Shown: positions 8,073 to 17,833 of the stretch, one piece after another
How positions within the stretch are numbered: position 1 is the stretch's first letter
Layout of the letters: each line of letters begins with the position of its first letter
Assembly: GCF_020616555.1 (NCBI RefSeq)
Contig: NZ_CP085173.1
Span: forward strand, 3,917,501 to 3,981,500
Direction of reading: 5' to 3'
DNA: 64,000 nucleotides
DNA from: Streptomyces longhuiensis
Lineage (GTDB): Bacteria; Actinomycetota; Actinomycetes; Streptomycetales; Streptomycetaceae
Program-made: the position numbers and the translations under genes
The notes under the pieces: generated by a model
Told to the model about the DNA's origin: nothing
What the model saw: the letters and a program-made list of their open reading frames with translations, nothing else
Database searches by the model: none

Positions 8073-10682
8073 GTGGCGCTCACCATCGGCGAGCTGACCG
8101 GCCTCATCACTCTCGACGATCGAGGCGTCGCCCCCGCCCTGCGCCGCACCGAGGGAGCACTCCGCTCCACCGGGCAGCGCATGGCAGGCGACGCCGACAG
8201 CGCCGGGCAGCACGCCGGCCAGGCGCTCGGCGATGGTGTCGTGATGGGCGCCGACGGGCGGCTCCGCAATGCGCGGGGCCGGTTCGTGGCGGCCGGTCGC
8301 CGGATCGGGACCAGCGTCGGGGACGGAGCCGCGGATGGCGCGGCGGACGGTGGCGACCGGGCGGCCGACGCGCTCTCGGGCGCTCTGGAGCATGTGAAGG
8401 GGCTGCTCATCGGCGGGGCGATCGGCGCCGCGCTGATGACCGGGCTCGCGCAGGCGATGGAGCAGTCGCAGATCTCGGGCCGTCTCGGCGCGCAGCTCGG
8501 GACGACTCCGGCCGTGGCGCAGCAGTACGGGAAGATCGCCGGGCAGCTGTACGCGAAGGGCGTCACGGAGGATTTCCAGACCGCGGCGGACGCCATCTCG
8601 GCGACGATGCGCGCGGGTATCGCTCCTCCGGAGGCAACGAACGCACAGATCGAGTCGATCTCGACGAAGGTCGCTGACCTGGCGCAGACCTTCGAGTTGG
8701 ACTTGGGCCAGACCGCAAATGCCGTCGGCCAGATGATCAAGACAGGGCTTGCCCAGAACGGCACCGAGGCAATCGACGCACTCACCGCGGGGCTCCAGAA
8801 GATGGGGCCGAGGGCGGATGACATCGCCGACACCTTCAACGAATACAGCACGATCTTCCGGCAGATGGGCCTGTCCGCCACGGACGCGACGGGCCTGCTC
8901 TCTCAGGGGATGAAGGCCGGCGCCCGCGACACCGACGTTGTCGCAGACAGCTTGAAGGAATTCGTCCTCATCACCCAGGGCGGTGGAGCGAAGGTCGACG
9001 ACGCGTTCAAGAAGATCGGCCTGTCCGGCAAGGAGATGCAGGCAGCTTTCGTCAAGGGCGGACCGGAAGCCCGCGCAGCTCTGGACAAGGTGTTCGCCGG
9101 CCTGTCGAAGATGAAGGACGGCACCGACAAGAACAACGTTGCCCTGACACTGTTCGGCACCAAGAGCGAGGACACGCAGAAGGCGCTGATGGCGCTCGAT
9201 CCGTCTAAGGCCGCCGATGCTCTCGGCCAAGTCGGCGGTGCCGCCGACAAGATGGGCAACAGCCTGCGCGACAACGCGGGCGCGCGCGTCGAGGCATTCA
9301 AGCGGCAGGCCATGCAAGGCCTCGTCGACATGCTCGGCACCTACGTAATCCCTGCGCTGACCAAGGTGTTCTCGTTCGTCCAGCAGCATTCCGGCGCGTT
9401 CAAGATCGCCGCTGCAGTGATCACCGGAGTGATGATCCCCGCCCTCGTCCTCATGGGCGTGGCGGCGACAGTGCGTTCGGCGCAGGTCGTCGCTGGGTGG
9501 GTGCGCTCGGGAGCGGCAGCGGTCAGGAGCGCGGCAACGCACGTCGCGTCCGCGGCTCGTACGGCCGGCGCGTGGGTGACGATGGCGGCCCGGTCCACGG
9601 CAGCATTCGTGCGGGTGGCGGTGGGGGCCGCCATGAGTGCGGCCCGTACTGCGGCTGTGTGGGCGGCGTCCGCTGCCCGTATGGCTGCTACGTGGCTCGT
9701 GCAGATCATTCGCGTCGCGGCCGTGACGGTCGCGCAGTTCGTGATGATGGCCGCGCGTGCGGTCGCGTGGGCGGCGACGATGGCGGCTCAGTGGCTGATC
9801 GCGATGGGCCCGATCGGCTGGATCATCATCACCGTCATCGCCCTGGTGGCGCTGATCATCGCGAACTGGGACAAAGTCAAAGCCTTCACGATCATCGCCT
9901 GGAACGCGATCGTCGCCTGGCTGAAAGGGGCGTGGCAAGCGATCCTTGCCGGGATCTCCTACCTGGGCCAGATCCCCGGAATGATCGCGGGCTGGTTCGG
10001 CCAGGCCAAGGACTTCGCGGTCGCCAAAATGCTGGAGTTCCTCACCTGGCTGTCCGGGCTTCCGGGCCGGGTCGGATCCGCGATCTCTGGCCTCGCCGGC
10101 ACCCTGGCCAACGCCTCTTCCACTGCCTGGAACCGCTTCAAGTCGGCGGCCGTGGAGAAGGCGACCGGGTTCATGTCATGGGTGCGAGGCATCCCCGGCC
10201 GGATCAAGTCGGCGGTGGGCAATCTCGGACGCCTCTTGTACAGCGCGGGAACGGACGTCATGCGCGGCCTGTGGAACGGCATCAAGTCCATGGGCGGCTG
10301 GCTTAAGGGCGTGCTGATCAGCTTCGTGACCAGCATCATCCCGGGCCCGGTCCGCAAGGCCCTCGGCATCGCGTCACCGTCCCGTGTCATGGCTGACCAG
10401 GTCGGCCGGTGGATCCCTGCGGGCATCGTGCAAGGCATCGAATCCGGACAGGGCGCCCTGGACCGGACGATGTCCTCGCTCGTGTCCACGCCCACTCCTG
10501 GCCAAGCGGCGATGTCCGCAGCTGGTGCTGTGTCCGGCGGATCCGGATCAGCGTCCGGATCTACTCCCCGCGTGGTCGAACTCCGTTCCGGCGGGACGGC
10601 GTTCGGCGACTTCATGATCGGCACACTCCGCGACGCCGTGGGATCCCGCGGCGGCAACGTTCAGTTCGTATTGGGGAGGTAG
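8073..10682 (+). CDS. Phage tail tape measure protein
   Basis: GTG with AGGAGGTGACCT directly before it. The 869-residue protein has an N-terminal domain ending in the Gly/Ala-rich segment GVVMGADGRLRNARGRFV, then helices typical of tape measure proteins (LGTTPAVAQQYGKIAGQLYA, YSTIFRQMGLSATDATGLLSQGMKAGA). A long hydrophobic alanine-rich central part (about residues 445-600; several membrane-like helices, including WIIITVIALVALIIANWDKV) follows. A C-terminal part carries LGIASPSRVM, a motif common at the ends of actinophage tape measures. It sets tail length and may insert into the host membrane at DNA entry. Confidence 0.92.
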   Translation: MALTIGELTGLITLDDRGVAPALRRTEGALRSTGQRMAGDADSAGQHAGQALGDGVVMGADGRLRNARGRFVAAGRRIGTSVGDGAADGAADGGDRAADALSGALEHVKGLLIGGAIGAALMTGLAQAMEQSQISGRLGAQLGTTPAVAQQYGKIAGQLYAKGVTEDFQTAADAISATMRAGIAPPEATNAQIESISTKVADLAQTFELDLGQTANAVGQMIKTGLAQNGTEAIDALTAGLQKMGPRADDIADTFNEYSTIFRQMGLSATDATGLLSQGMKAGARDTDVVADSLKEFVLITQGGGAKVDDAFKKIGLSGKEMQAAFVKGGPEARAALDKVFAGLSKMKDGTDKNNVALTLFGTKSEDTQKALMALDPSKAADALGQVGGAADKMGNSLRDNAGARVEAFKRQAMQGLVDMLGTYVIPALTKVFSFVQQHSGAFKIAAAVITGVMIPALVLMGVAATVRSAQVVAGWVRSGAAAVRSAATHVASAARTAGAWVTMAARSTAAFVRVAVGAAMSAARTAAVWAASAARMAATWLVQIIRVAAVTVAQFVMMAARAVAWAATMAAQWLIAMGPIGWIIITVIALVALIIANWDKVKAFTIIAWNAIVAWLKGAWQAILAGISYLGQIPGMIAGWFGQAKDFAVAKMLEFLTWLSGLPGRVGSAISGLAGTLANASSTAWNRFKSAAVEKATGFMSWVRGIPGRIKSAVGNLGRLLYSAGTDVMRGLWNGIKSMGGWLKGVLISFVTSIIPGPVRKALGIASPSRVMADQVGRWIPAGIVQGIESGQGALDRTMSSLVSTPTPGQAAMSAAGAVSGGSGSASGSTPRVVELRSGGTAFGDFMIGTLRDAVGSRGGNVQFVLGR

Positions 10683-10684
10683 AC

Positions 10685-13600
10685 GTGGCGTTCCCGGAGA
10701 CACCGCTCGGCGTGCGAGTGGAGATCCAGACGGGGCAGGTGTGGACGGACATCACCGCGCAGACGAAGACTGCCGACCCGATCACGGCCTCGCGTGGGAT
10801 CCGCAACAGCGGCAGCAATGCGGATCCCGCCTCCGTCCCCTTGAAAATCGACAACCGGGGCGGGCAGTTCTCCCCCCGCAATCCCGTCTCCCCGTACTAC
10901 GGACTCATTGGGCGCAACACACCTGTCAGGGTGTGGATCCCCGGCGGCCCCCACTTCCTCGACCTCAACGGCGACCCCGCCAACTACACCTCCACCCCGG
11001 ACACGACCGCCCTGGACATCACAGGCGACATCGACCTTCGGTGGGAGGGAGAGATCAACTGGTCCGACCCGGCGCCCCAGATGCTCATCGGCAAGTGGGG
11101 ATCACCCGGGGGCCGCTCCTGGCACATGCGCATCCAAAGCGGGCTCCTCTACTTCGGGTTCTCCCAGGACGGCAGCATCGGCCTCGCCGCCTGGCAGTAC
11201 CTGCCCGACCTGCCACGCAGGGCCGCGCTGAGGGTCACGGTCGACGTCGACAACGGGGCCGGCGCCTGGGTAGTCCGGCACTACTGGGCGCCGAGCATCA
11301 CCGGACCGTGGACCCAGTTCGCCTCGGACCTCGTCACCGCCGGCACTATGTCGTTCTTCAACTCGGCCTCGCCGCTGGCGGTCGGGGCCTTCGACACGTC
11401 GCTGAACCCGCCGCGCGGACCGTTCCGCGGGCGCTGCTACGCCGCCGAAGTCCGCTCCGGCATCAACGGCACCATCGTGGCCTCGCCGAACTTCCAGGCG
11501 CAGCCGGTCGGCGCCGCTGGATTCACCGACTCGGCCGGTCGGGCATGGACGTTCGCCGGGACCGCGGCAGTCGCGGACCGCCAGGAGCGTTTCCGCGGAG
11601 AGATTTCGTCGTGGCCTCAGCGGTGGGTGCCCTCCGGACAGTCCGTATGGACGTCAGTGGAGGCCGCCGGGATCCTGCGCCGCTACGGGCAGGGACAAAA
11701 GGCGTTGGACTCGACGCTGCGGCGCCGCATTCCCTCCGGGGCGCCGCTCGCGTACTGGCCGATGGAGGAGGCGCGGGAAGCCACGCGCGCCTACTCGCCA
11801 CTCAAGGCGGTAAGCCCGGCGGCGCTGACAGGCGTGGAATTCGCGAGCGTTGACACCCTGCCGAGCTCGCGCGCCCTGCCCCGCCTGACCGGTGCGGCAA
11901 CCCTGTCCGCGATCGTGCCCGCCCACCCCACACCCACGCAGTGGCAGGTCGAGTTCGTCTACAACGCCGACGACAAAGCCCCGGCAGCGGCCGAGCCTCA
12001 CCCAGAGGTCATCAGCATCTCGGCCACCGGCACGGTCCGCCGCTGGTCGGTAGGCCTGCGCAACGGATCGGGCCAGGTCTACGGCTACGACTCCTCAGGG
12101 ACCGCAATCGTCAATCAGGGCGTCGCCCTGGGGAGCGACGTCTTCCACGGCTGGGTACGCCTGCAATTCTGGGCACGCGAGGTCAGCGGGATCATCACAT
12201 GGGGCCTGTTCTTTCAGGACGTCGGAGGCAGCGCCGGCGGCATCAGCCGCACCGTCAGCGGGACCGTGGGCCGGGTCACCGCAGTCACGGGCGACTGGGG
12301 CGCGGCCACAGAGGGATGGGCGCTCGGCCATCTCAGCGTGGTGCCCGTCGCTGAGTCGACGCTCTACAACGGCAGCGATGACGGGTACGCAGGCGAGACA
12401 GCGTGGGAGCGGATGCTCCGCCTGTGCTCAGAGGAAAGCGTCCCGATGAGCCACACGCCCGGCTCTCTCCCGACACAGCGTGTAGGCCCGCAGCGGCCTG
12501 AGACTCTCCTCGCGCTCCTCCAGGCGGCGGCCGAGGCCGACGGCGGCATGCTCCTCGAGTCTCAGGACCGGCTCGGCCTGGTCTACCGGGACCGCTCGAG
12601 CCTGTACACGCAGGAGCCTGCCCTTACCCTCGCGTACCGAGGCGGCGGACTGGCACCGCCACTGGAGCCGGTGGACGACGACACCGCCACCCGCAACGAC
12701 ATCACGGTCACGCGCGATGCGGGATCGTCGGCCCGCGCCGTCCTCGAATCGGGAGTCCTGTCCGTGCAGGAGCCCCCGTACGGCATCGGCCTCTACGACG
12801 AGTCGACGACGCTGTCCCTGGCGGACGACACGCAGCCCGAGCCCATCGCGCATTGGCGCCTGCACCTGGGGACCTACGACGGCGCACGCTACCCGTCAGT
12901 GCGGGTGCTGCTCCATCGGGCGCCGGAGCTGATGCCGTCTGTCCTGGCCCTGCGTGAGGGCGACCTGATTCGCCTCACCGGCCTGCCTCCGTGGGTGGCG
13001 TACGGGCCCGTTGATCTACTCGTGACGGGCTGGTCGGAGACGATGTTGCCCCGTACGTGGGAGATCGTTTTCACGTGCGTTCCGGCCGGACCGTGGATGA
13101 CCGCGAAGGCCGATCATGCGGTGTACGGCAAGGCAGACACGGACGGCTCCGCGCTCGCGGGCCCGATCTCTGCGACGGACACGGCGGTCCCCGTGCGCGC
13201 CACGGCGGGCCCGCCGTGGACGACAGACCCGCAGGAAACCCCGATCGAGGTTCAGTTCGGCGGGGAAGTCGCCCGCGTCGATGCTGTCGGCCAGCTCTTG
13301 TCAACGAACCCGTGGCTGGAGTCAGATCTGTCCGGCTGGGTCGGCCAGGTCACGGCGGCAGTCACCTACTCGACGGCCGTGCACCATCCCCGGGGTGTGG
13401 CCTCTGCGATGGTCACGCCGACAGGCTCGGCGGCTTCCAACAGCTTCGCCATGGCGGCCCGCTCCCCCGGGGTGGCTGGCCAGTCCTACACGGCATGCTT
13501 CTGGGTCTACTCGCCTAGTGGCTGGGCTGATTTCCGGGTGAGTATCGACTGGTTCACGTCCGCTGGCGCTGGTAACGGCACGACCTCCGGCCCACAGACG

Positions 13601-14479
13601 ACTGTCCCGCCCGGCCAGTGGACGTTCATGACGTTCACAACCACGGCACCGGCCGGAACAGCCAGCATCGTGGCCCGTTGCCGCCAGGGCACGACGCCGC
13701 CGGCGTCGTCGCTCTACCACGTGTGGGGCCTGCGCCTCCTCGGGCCGGGTGGTGGCTCTACGGTTCTCGACACGTTCGGCCGCACGGTGGCGAACGGCTG
13801 GGGCAACGCTGACACCGGCCAGCCCTGGACCACGTTCAACGGGACAGTCTCCGACTTCTCCGTCAACGGCACCCAGGGCGTCATCTCGCACACGACCAGG
13901 AACGTCTTCCGGTACGCCGCGCTGTCGCTGGTCGTGGCTGACGTGGAGACCCTGGCTCAGTTCACGGTGCCCGTGATGCCGACCGGCGACAGCATCTACA
14001 CCTACGTCCTGTCCCGCACGAACACAGCGGTGACCTCGTACCTCTTCGCTCGCGTCGAGATCACGACGTCCGGCGTGGTCGCGCTCTCGCTACGCAAGCG
14101 CAACCCGACGGAGGTCCTCCTGGCGACGGCCGCCACGACGCTGACTCACGTGGCCGGCCAGTCGTACAAGGTTCGTTTCCGGGTGGAGGGTTCCACGCTG
14201 TCGGCGCGCGTATGGGTCTCCACGGCCCCGGAGCCGAGCGTCTGGCACTCCGCTGCGACGGACACGGACCCGCTGGTGCCCGCGGCTGGTGGTGTCGGCT
14301 TCCGGTCGTTCATCGGCACCACCAACACCAACGCCCTCCCGGTCCTGACGCCGGTGGACGACTTTCAGATCTCCGACTCCCAGGTGTTCACGGTCACTCG
14401 CTCCGTGAACGGAGTCGCCAAATCGCACGCGGCAGGGACAGCGGTCTCGCTGGCCCATCCCGCAATCGCGTCTCTATGA
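10685..14479 (+). CDS. Large distal tail / minor tail protein with LamG-like domains
   Basis: I place the start at GTG 10685, three bases after the tape measure stop and with GGGGAGG upstream. The frame runs further upstream only inside the tape measure gene. The 1,264-residue product starts with a Dit-like region (GVRVEIQTGQVWTDITAQ, SVPLKIDNRGGQFSPRNP, RNTPVRVWI). LamG/concanavalin-like beta domains follow (about 110-280 and 450-590), then a mid region with VLALREGDLIRLTGLP, and two C-terminal beta-sandwich carbohydrate-binding-like domains (about 890-1030 and 1040-1225). It is likely part of the baseplate and host-binding apparatus. Confidence 0.75.
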   Translation: MAFPETPLGVRVEIQTGQVWTDITAQTKTADPITASRGIRNSGSNADPASVPLKIDNRGGQFSPRNPVSPYYGLIGRNTPVRVWIPGGPHFLDLNGDPANYTSTPDTTALDITGDIDLRWEGEINWSDPAPQMLIGKWGSPGGRSWHMRIQSGLLYFGFSQDGSIGLAAWQYLPDLPRRAALRVTVDVDNGAGAWVVRHYWAPSITGPWTQFASDLVTAGTMSFFNSASPLAVGAFDTSLNPPRGPFRGRCYAAEVRSGINGTIVASPNFQAQPVGAAGFTDSAGRAWTFAGTAAVADRQERFRGEISSWPQRWVPSGQSVWTSVEAAGILRRYGQGQKALDSTLRRRIPSGAPLAYWPMEEAREATRAYSPLKAVSPAALTGVEFASVDTLPSSRALPRLTGAATLSAIVPAHPTPTQWQVEFVYNADDKAPAAAEPHPEVISISATGTVRRWSVGLRNGSGQVYGYDSSGTAIVNQGVALGSDVFHGWVRLQFWAREVSGIITWGLFFQDVGGSAGGISRTVSGTVGRVTAVTGDWGAATEGWALGHLSVVPVAESTLYNGSDDGYAGETAWERMLRLCSEESVPMSHTPGSLPTQRVGPQRPETLLALLQAAAEADGGMLLESQDRLGLVYRDRSSLYTQEPALTLAYRGGGLAPPLEPVDDDTATRNDITVTRDAGSSARAVLESGVLSVQEPPYGIGLYDESTTLSLADDTQPEPIAHWRLHLGTYDGARYPSVRVLLHRAPELMPSVLALREGDLIRLTGLPPWVAYGPVDLLVTGWSETMLPRTWEIVFTCVPAGPWMTAKADHAVYGKADTDGSALAGPISATDTAVPVRATAGPPWTTDPQETPIEVQFGGEVARVDAVGQLLSTNPWLESDLSGWVGQVTAAVTYSTAVHHPRGVASAMVTPTGSAASNSFAMAARSPGVAGQSYTACFWVYSPSGWADFRVSIDWFTSAGAGNGTTSGPQTTVPPGQWTFMTFTTTAPAGTASIVARCRQGTTPPASSLYHVWGLRLLGPGGGSTVLDTFGRTVANGWGNADTGQPWTTFNGTVSDFSVNGTQGVISHTTRNVFRYAALSLVVADVETLAQFTVPVMPTGDSIYTYVLSRTNTAVTSYLFARVEITTSGVVALSLRKRNPTEVLLATAATTLTHVAGQSYKVRFRVEGSTLSARVWVSTAPEPSVWHSAATDTDPLVPAAGGVGFRSFIGTTNTNALPVLTPVDDFQISDSQVFTVTRSVNGVAKSHAAGTAVSLAHPAIASL

Positions 14480-14491
14480 GGAGGAGTTCCG

Positions 14492-16108
14492 TTGGCTACG
14501 CCTGTTGAGCAGTGGCAGCCCGGCATGGACCTCACGGCCGGCCGACTGGAGTCGATGAACCAGCGGTCATCGTTCATGGTCACCAACTACGGCGCTGACT
14601 CGTCCGGGAGCACCGACGCCGCGCCCGGGATCCAGCTCGCCCTGAATGCGGCCCGCGATTTGGGTGGCGCGCAGGTGCTGGTGCCGCCCGGGGTGTATCT
14701 GATCGGGCAGACGCTGCGGATCTACGGCAACACCAGGTTGACCCTGATGGCGGGCGCCGAGTTCCGGCGGAATGTGGCCGCGACGATGATCCTCAACGGT
14801 GACTCCGGGCAGACCTTCGGCGGGTACACGGGGCACTCTCGGATCATCATCGAGGGCGGCCTGTGGAACATGCGCGGGACGACCCCGGGGCTCACGGGTA
14901 GCGCGATGTGCATCTCGATCGGGCACGCCACGGACATCGTGATCCGCGACCTGGAGATCAGGGACTTGCCCGGGTTCCACGGGATCGAGCTCAACTCGAC
15001 GACGCACGGGACGATCAGCGGCTGCCAGTTCAGGGGCTACGTCGACCCCGGAGGGAGGGACTTCTCTGAGGCCGTCCAGATTGACCTCGCCAAGAGCGTC
15101 GGCGTCTTCGGCGGCTTCGGTCCCTACGACCACACGCCGTGCGAAGACATTCTGATCTCGGGATGTCATTTCGGGGCGTCCGGCACCGCGGGCACGACCG
15201 CGTGGCCGCGCGGGGTGGGCTCGCACTCGGCGACGATCGGCCGCTGGCATCGCCGCATCCGGATCATCGGCAACAGCTTCGAGGGGATCCTCCAGTACGC
15301 GGTCAGCGCGTACAACTACGAGGACTGCACGATCGTCGGCAACACGTTCGTGTCCTGCGGCGGTGCCGTGCGTCTCCGCGTGGTGATCCTGTCCGATGCC
15401 GAGGACACCAAGGACGTCAACGGCAACCCCACGGGCGCCAGCCAGAACATGCGCAACATCGCCGTCGTCGGCAACACCATGCGATCCGGTGGCGGCTACG
15501 ACCACGCGATCATCGCCCTCGGGGAAACGTCCGGGACGATCCTGAACCTCTCGGTCGTCGGGAACACGATCGACGGCACGACTGCCAATCAGGCCGGAGT
15601 GCGCCTCGACCGGGTGTCGCGCGCCACGGTCGCGGACAACATCATCGCGAACACGGCGGGCTCCGGGATCAGCACCGAGAACCAGAACAACACGATCTTG
15701 AACGGCAACGTGATCTGGACCTCGGGCGCGCACGGAATCACGATGGTGACCAGCGACAACAGCGACATCCTCGGCAACCACATCCGCGACCCCGCAAGCT
15801 CCGGGATCCTCGTGCAGGGCGGATCGGACGTCCAGATTCGCGATAATTTCGTTGACGGCGCGAACCGTGTGGCGTCGAGTGCCTACGGCATTCGCGTGTC
15901 GACGAACCCCGTGGCCATCGCCATCAGCGGCAACAAGTGCCGCCCTGGAGCCTCCGCGACCAAGGCGGTAAGAGGGCTGTCCATCTCCAGCGGCACCGGC
16001 ATCCACCGCTACGGCAACGACATGCGCGGCACCTGGTCTGGCGCAGGCGGGAACGGCATCGACGACCTGTCGACGTCGCCGAACACCACCGCCACTGACA
16101 TCGGGTAG
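14492..16108 (+). CDS. Beta-helix tail spike / putative depolymerase
   Basis: TTG start after GAGGAGGAGTTCC. The 538-residue protein has a short N-terminal attachment segment. Pectate-lyase-3-type sequence follows from about residue 30 (NYGADSSGSTDAAPGIQLAL, QVLVPPGVYLIG). The remainder is right-handed parallel beta-helix repeats, with the NxI/VxGNxI pattern recurring (IRIIGNSF, CTIVGNTF, IAVVGNTM, LSVVGNTI, NSDILGNHI). Such proteins form trimeric spikes that bind or cut cell-surface glycans. Catalytic residues cannot be assigned by eye, so enzyme activity is an inference. Confidence 0.85.
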   Translation: MATPVEQWQPGMDLTAGRLESMNQRSSFMVTNYGADSSGSTDAAPGIQLALNAARDLGGAQVLVPPGVYLIGQTLRIYGNTRLTLMAGAEFRRNVAATMILNGDSGQTFGGYTGHSRIIIEGGLWNMRGTTPGLTGSAMCISIGHATDIVIRDLEIRDLPGFHGIELNSTTHGTISGCQFRGYVDPGGRDFSEAVQIDLAKSVGVFGGFGPYDHTPCEDILISGCHFGASGTAGTTAWPRGVGSHSATIGRWHRRIRIIGNSFEGILQYAVSAYNYEDCTIVGNTFVSCGGAVRLRVVILSDAEDTKDVNGNPTGASQNMRNIAVVGNTMRSGGGYDHAIIALGETSGTILNLSVVGNTIDGTTANQAGVRLDRVSRATVADNIIANTAGSGISTENQNNTILNGNVIWTSGAHGITMVTSDNSDILGNHIRDPASSGILVQGGSDVQIRDNFVDGANRVASSAYGIRVSTNPVAIAISGNKCRPGASATKAVRGLSISSGTGIHRYGNDMRGTWSGAGGNGIDDLSTSPNTTATDIG

Positions 16109-16125
16109 ACCCCCGCGCAGCACGC

Positions 16126-16155
16126 ATGCCCCGAGCCGCCGGCCGGGGCCTTTCT
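16126..16155 (+). terminator. Terminator after the tail operon
   Basis: GCCCCG (16128-16133) pairs with CGGGGC (16144-16149), with an inner GCC/GGC extension, followed by CTTTCTC. It separates the tail spike gene from the Acb2-like and lysis genes, which should therefore have their own promoter or depend on read-through. Confidence 0.55.
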
Positions 16156-16170
16156 CATGTCTGGAGACCC

Positions 16171-16395
16171 ATGCAGCTCGACGACATCGCCAATAGGTTC
16201 GCCTTCCATCCGGCGGCTACGCCGGAGAAGCGGACCGAGCACGAGAACGTGCGTGAGGACTGCCGCGAGCTCGCGGCCGAATGGAATGACCGGCTCCCCG
16301 AGGGGCGGGAGAAGTCGCTCGCCATCACGAAGCTGGAAGAGGCCATGTTCTGGGCCAACGCAGCCATCGCGCGCACTGCTGAGGGGAACCGCTGA
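16171..16395 (+). CDS. Acb2/Tad1 hairpin-domain protein (predicted cyclic-nucleotide sponge)
   Basis: I start at ATG 16171 (CTGGAGACCC upstream). An in-frame ATG at 16126 falls inside the terminator. The 74-residue protein begins MQLDDIANRFAFHP and contains an H-E-x-V-R-x-D-C helix. It ends with the family signature REKSLAITKLEEAMFWANAAIAR. This REKSLA-x-TKLEEAMFWANAAIAR helical hairpin is the mark of the Acb2/Tad1 domain (DUF7681-type). Characterised members sequester CBASS cyclic oligonucleotides or Thoeris gcADPR signals and protect phage. It overlaps the endolysin start by one base. Family assignment is by recalled signature, and ligand specificity is unknown. Confidence 0.75.
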   Translation: MQLDDIANRFAFHPAATPEKRTEHENVREDCRELAAEWNDRLPEGREKSLAITKLEEAMFWANAAIARTAEGNR

Positions 16396-17213
16396 TGGCC
16401 GAGCCGCTGACCCCGGACGAGTTCCTGTCCATCCTCAGATCCGAGGGCGTCAAGACGTCCGAGTACGCCGGCTGGCGCGGCCGCGAACGCGACGCCGCGA
16501 CCGGCAAGGCGTTCGGCCCGGTCCATATGGTCCTCAACCACCACACGGCCGGGCGGAACAGCCGTGACACCGTGGCGAAGTACGGCGTCCCCGGTCTGCC
16601 CGCCCCTCTTGCCCACATCTACCTCGCCAAGTCGGGCGTCGCGACGATGTGCAGCGCGGGCCGCGCGAACCATGCCGGGCTGATGGCGGTCAACGCCTAC
16701 AACTCGTTCCTGAACGAGAAGAGCAGCCATCCGGCCCCGTCGCGATCGTCGGGCACGGTCGACGGCAACGACGTCGCGTACGGCATCGAGACGGAGAACC
16801 TCGGCGACGGCCGCGATATGTACCCGCGCGAGCAGTACGACGCGTGGGTGCGCATCAACGCGGCGCTCTGCCGGCACTACGGGTGGTCCGCGGAGTCGTG
16901 CGGTGACCACAAGGAGACGAGCATCGAGGGAAAGATCGATCCCAAGGGGCCCGTCGAGGGATACGGCACGCGCGGCCGATTCACCTACTCCGGCCAGCAG
17001 TTGCGCACGGACGTCGCCGAGCGGCTGAAGCACAAGGCCTCGTGGTCGCCGGGCGCCGCGCGCCCGTACACCGTCGTCGATGGCGACACCCTCTGGTCGA
17101 TCGCCGTGCACGAACTCGGTAGCGGAGCCCGCTACGCGGAGATCAAGGCCCTCAACCGCCTCTCGTCCGACACCCTCAGCGTCGGCCAGAAGCTCACCCT
17201 CCCCGAGAAGTGA
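16395..17213 (+). CDS. Endolysin: N-acetylmuramoyl-L-alanine amidase with C-terminal LysM
   Basis: ATG overlaps the previous stop by one base. The 272-residue enzyme has an Amidase_2/PGRP domain at about residues 30-210. Zinc-ligand-type histidines occur in MVLNHHTAGR and in NHAGLM near residue 95, and GDHKE near residue 175 supplies the C-terminal ligand. Residues about 225-270 form a LysM domain (YTVVDGDTLWSIAV ... LSVGQKLTLP) that binds peptidoglycan. No signal peptide is present, so it relies on the adjacent holin to reach the wall at the end of infection. Confidence 0.92.
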   Translation: MAEPLTPDEFLSILRSEGVKTSEYAGWRGRERDAATGKAFGPVHMVLNHHTAGRNSRDTVAKYGVPGLPAPLAHIYLAKSGVATMCSAGRANHAGLMAVNAYNSFLNEKSSHPAPSRSSGTVDGNDVAYGIETENLGDGRDMYPREQYDAWVRINAALCRHYGWSAESCGDHKETSIEGKIDPKGPVEGYGTRGRFTYSGQQLRTDVAERLKHKASWSPGAARPYTVVDGDTLWSIAVHELGSGARYAEIKALNRLSSDTLSVGQKLTLPEK

Positions 17214-17222
17214 GGTAACCCC

Positions 17223-17450
17223 ATGGCTTCGTCCTCAGCTCCGATCGAGAAGAAGGTCAAGGCGTCCACCGCGGTGTCGTACCTGGCGAGCCTCGCCGGG
17301 CTCGCGATCCTCGGCGGTATCACCGACGACCCCTCCCTGATCTCCGGCATGCCGGACGCCCTGGAGCCCTTCGTGCTCGCCCTGGTCCCGGCCGCCGCGT
17401 CATGGATCGCCGGGTGGGCGGCCCCGCACACGCCACGCTCGGACGCCTGA
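17223..17450 (+). CDS. Holin
   Basis: ATG nine bases after the endolysin stop, with GAGGTAAC upstream. The 75-residue protein has a charged N-terminus (EKKVKAST). Two hydrophobic segments follow (about residues 17-34, SYLASLAGLAILGGI, and about 47-66, FVLALVPAAASWIAGWAA), separated by a polar turn with DDPSLI. Size, topology and place after the endolysin are those of actinophage holins, which permeabilise the membrane at lysis. Confidence 0.85.
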   Translation: MASSSAPIEKKVKASTAVSYLASLAGLAILGGITDDPSLISGMPDALEPFVLALVPAAASWIAGWAAPHTPRSDA

Positions 17451-17500
17451 ACCCAGGCGGGACCCGTACCTCGAACTGGCCGTGATGGAGGGGGTAGCAC

Positions 17501-17833
17501 GTGGACGCTGCGACGCTCGGCGCCGTCGGAACCATCGTCGTCGGACTCGCAGCGGCCACGGGCGCCCTGGTCGGGAAGCGAGGCGAAAACCGGGCCAGCC
17601 AGTCCGGGGCAGTCCTGGGCGGATACTCCACGCTCGTCGACAACCTCCAAGAGGAGCGGAACGCCCTCACGGTGAAACTCGCCGACAACGAGCGCCGCCT
17701 GGCCGAGGCCTACCAGGAACTCGCGACCGAGCGGAACGAGAAGGCCGGGCTCCTCACACAGATCACTGACCTGACCGACGAGAACAGTCGACTACGCCGC
17801 CAACTCGCCGACCTGGGAGGCCACCCGACGTGA
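17501..17833 (+). CDS. Membrane-anchored coiled-coil protein of the lysis cassette
   Basis: GTG start after GGAGGGGGTAGCAC. The 110-residue protein has one N-terminal membrane segment (TLGAVGTIVVGLAAATGALVG, about residues 5-25). From about residue 45 to 105 it is a long heptad-like coiled coil (LQEERNALTVKLADNERRLA, then ERNEKAGLLTQITDLTDENS). In layout it resembles a small i-spanin or accessory holin, but actinophages often lack classical spanins, so I leave the function open. It overlaps the next gene by four bases. Confidence 0.6.
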   Translation: MDAATLGAVGTIVVGLAAATGALVGKRGENRASQSGAVLGGYSTLVDNLQEERNALTVKLADNERRLAEAYQELATERNEKAGLLTQITDLTDENSRLRRQLADLGGHPT

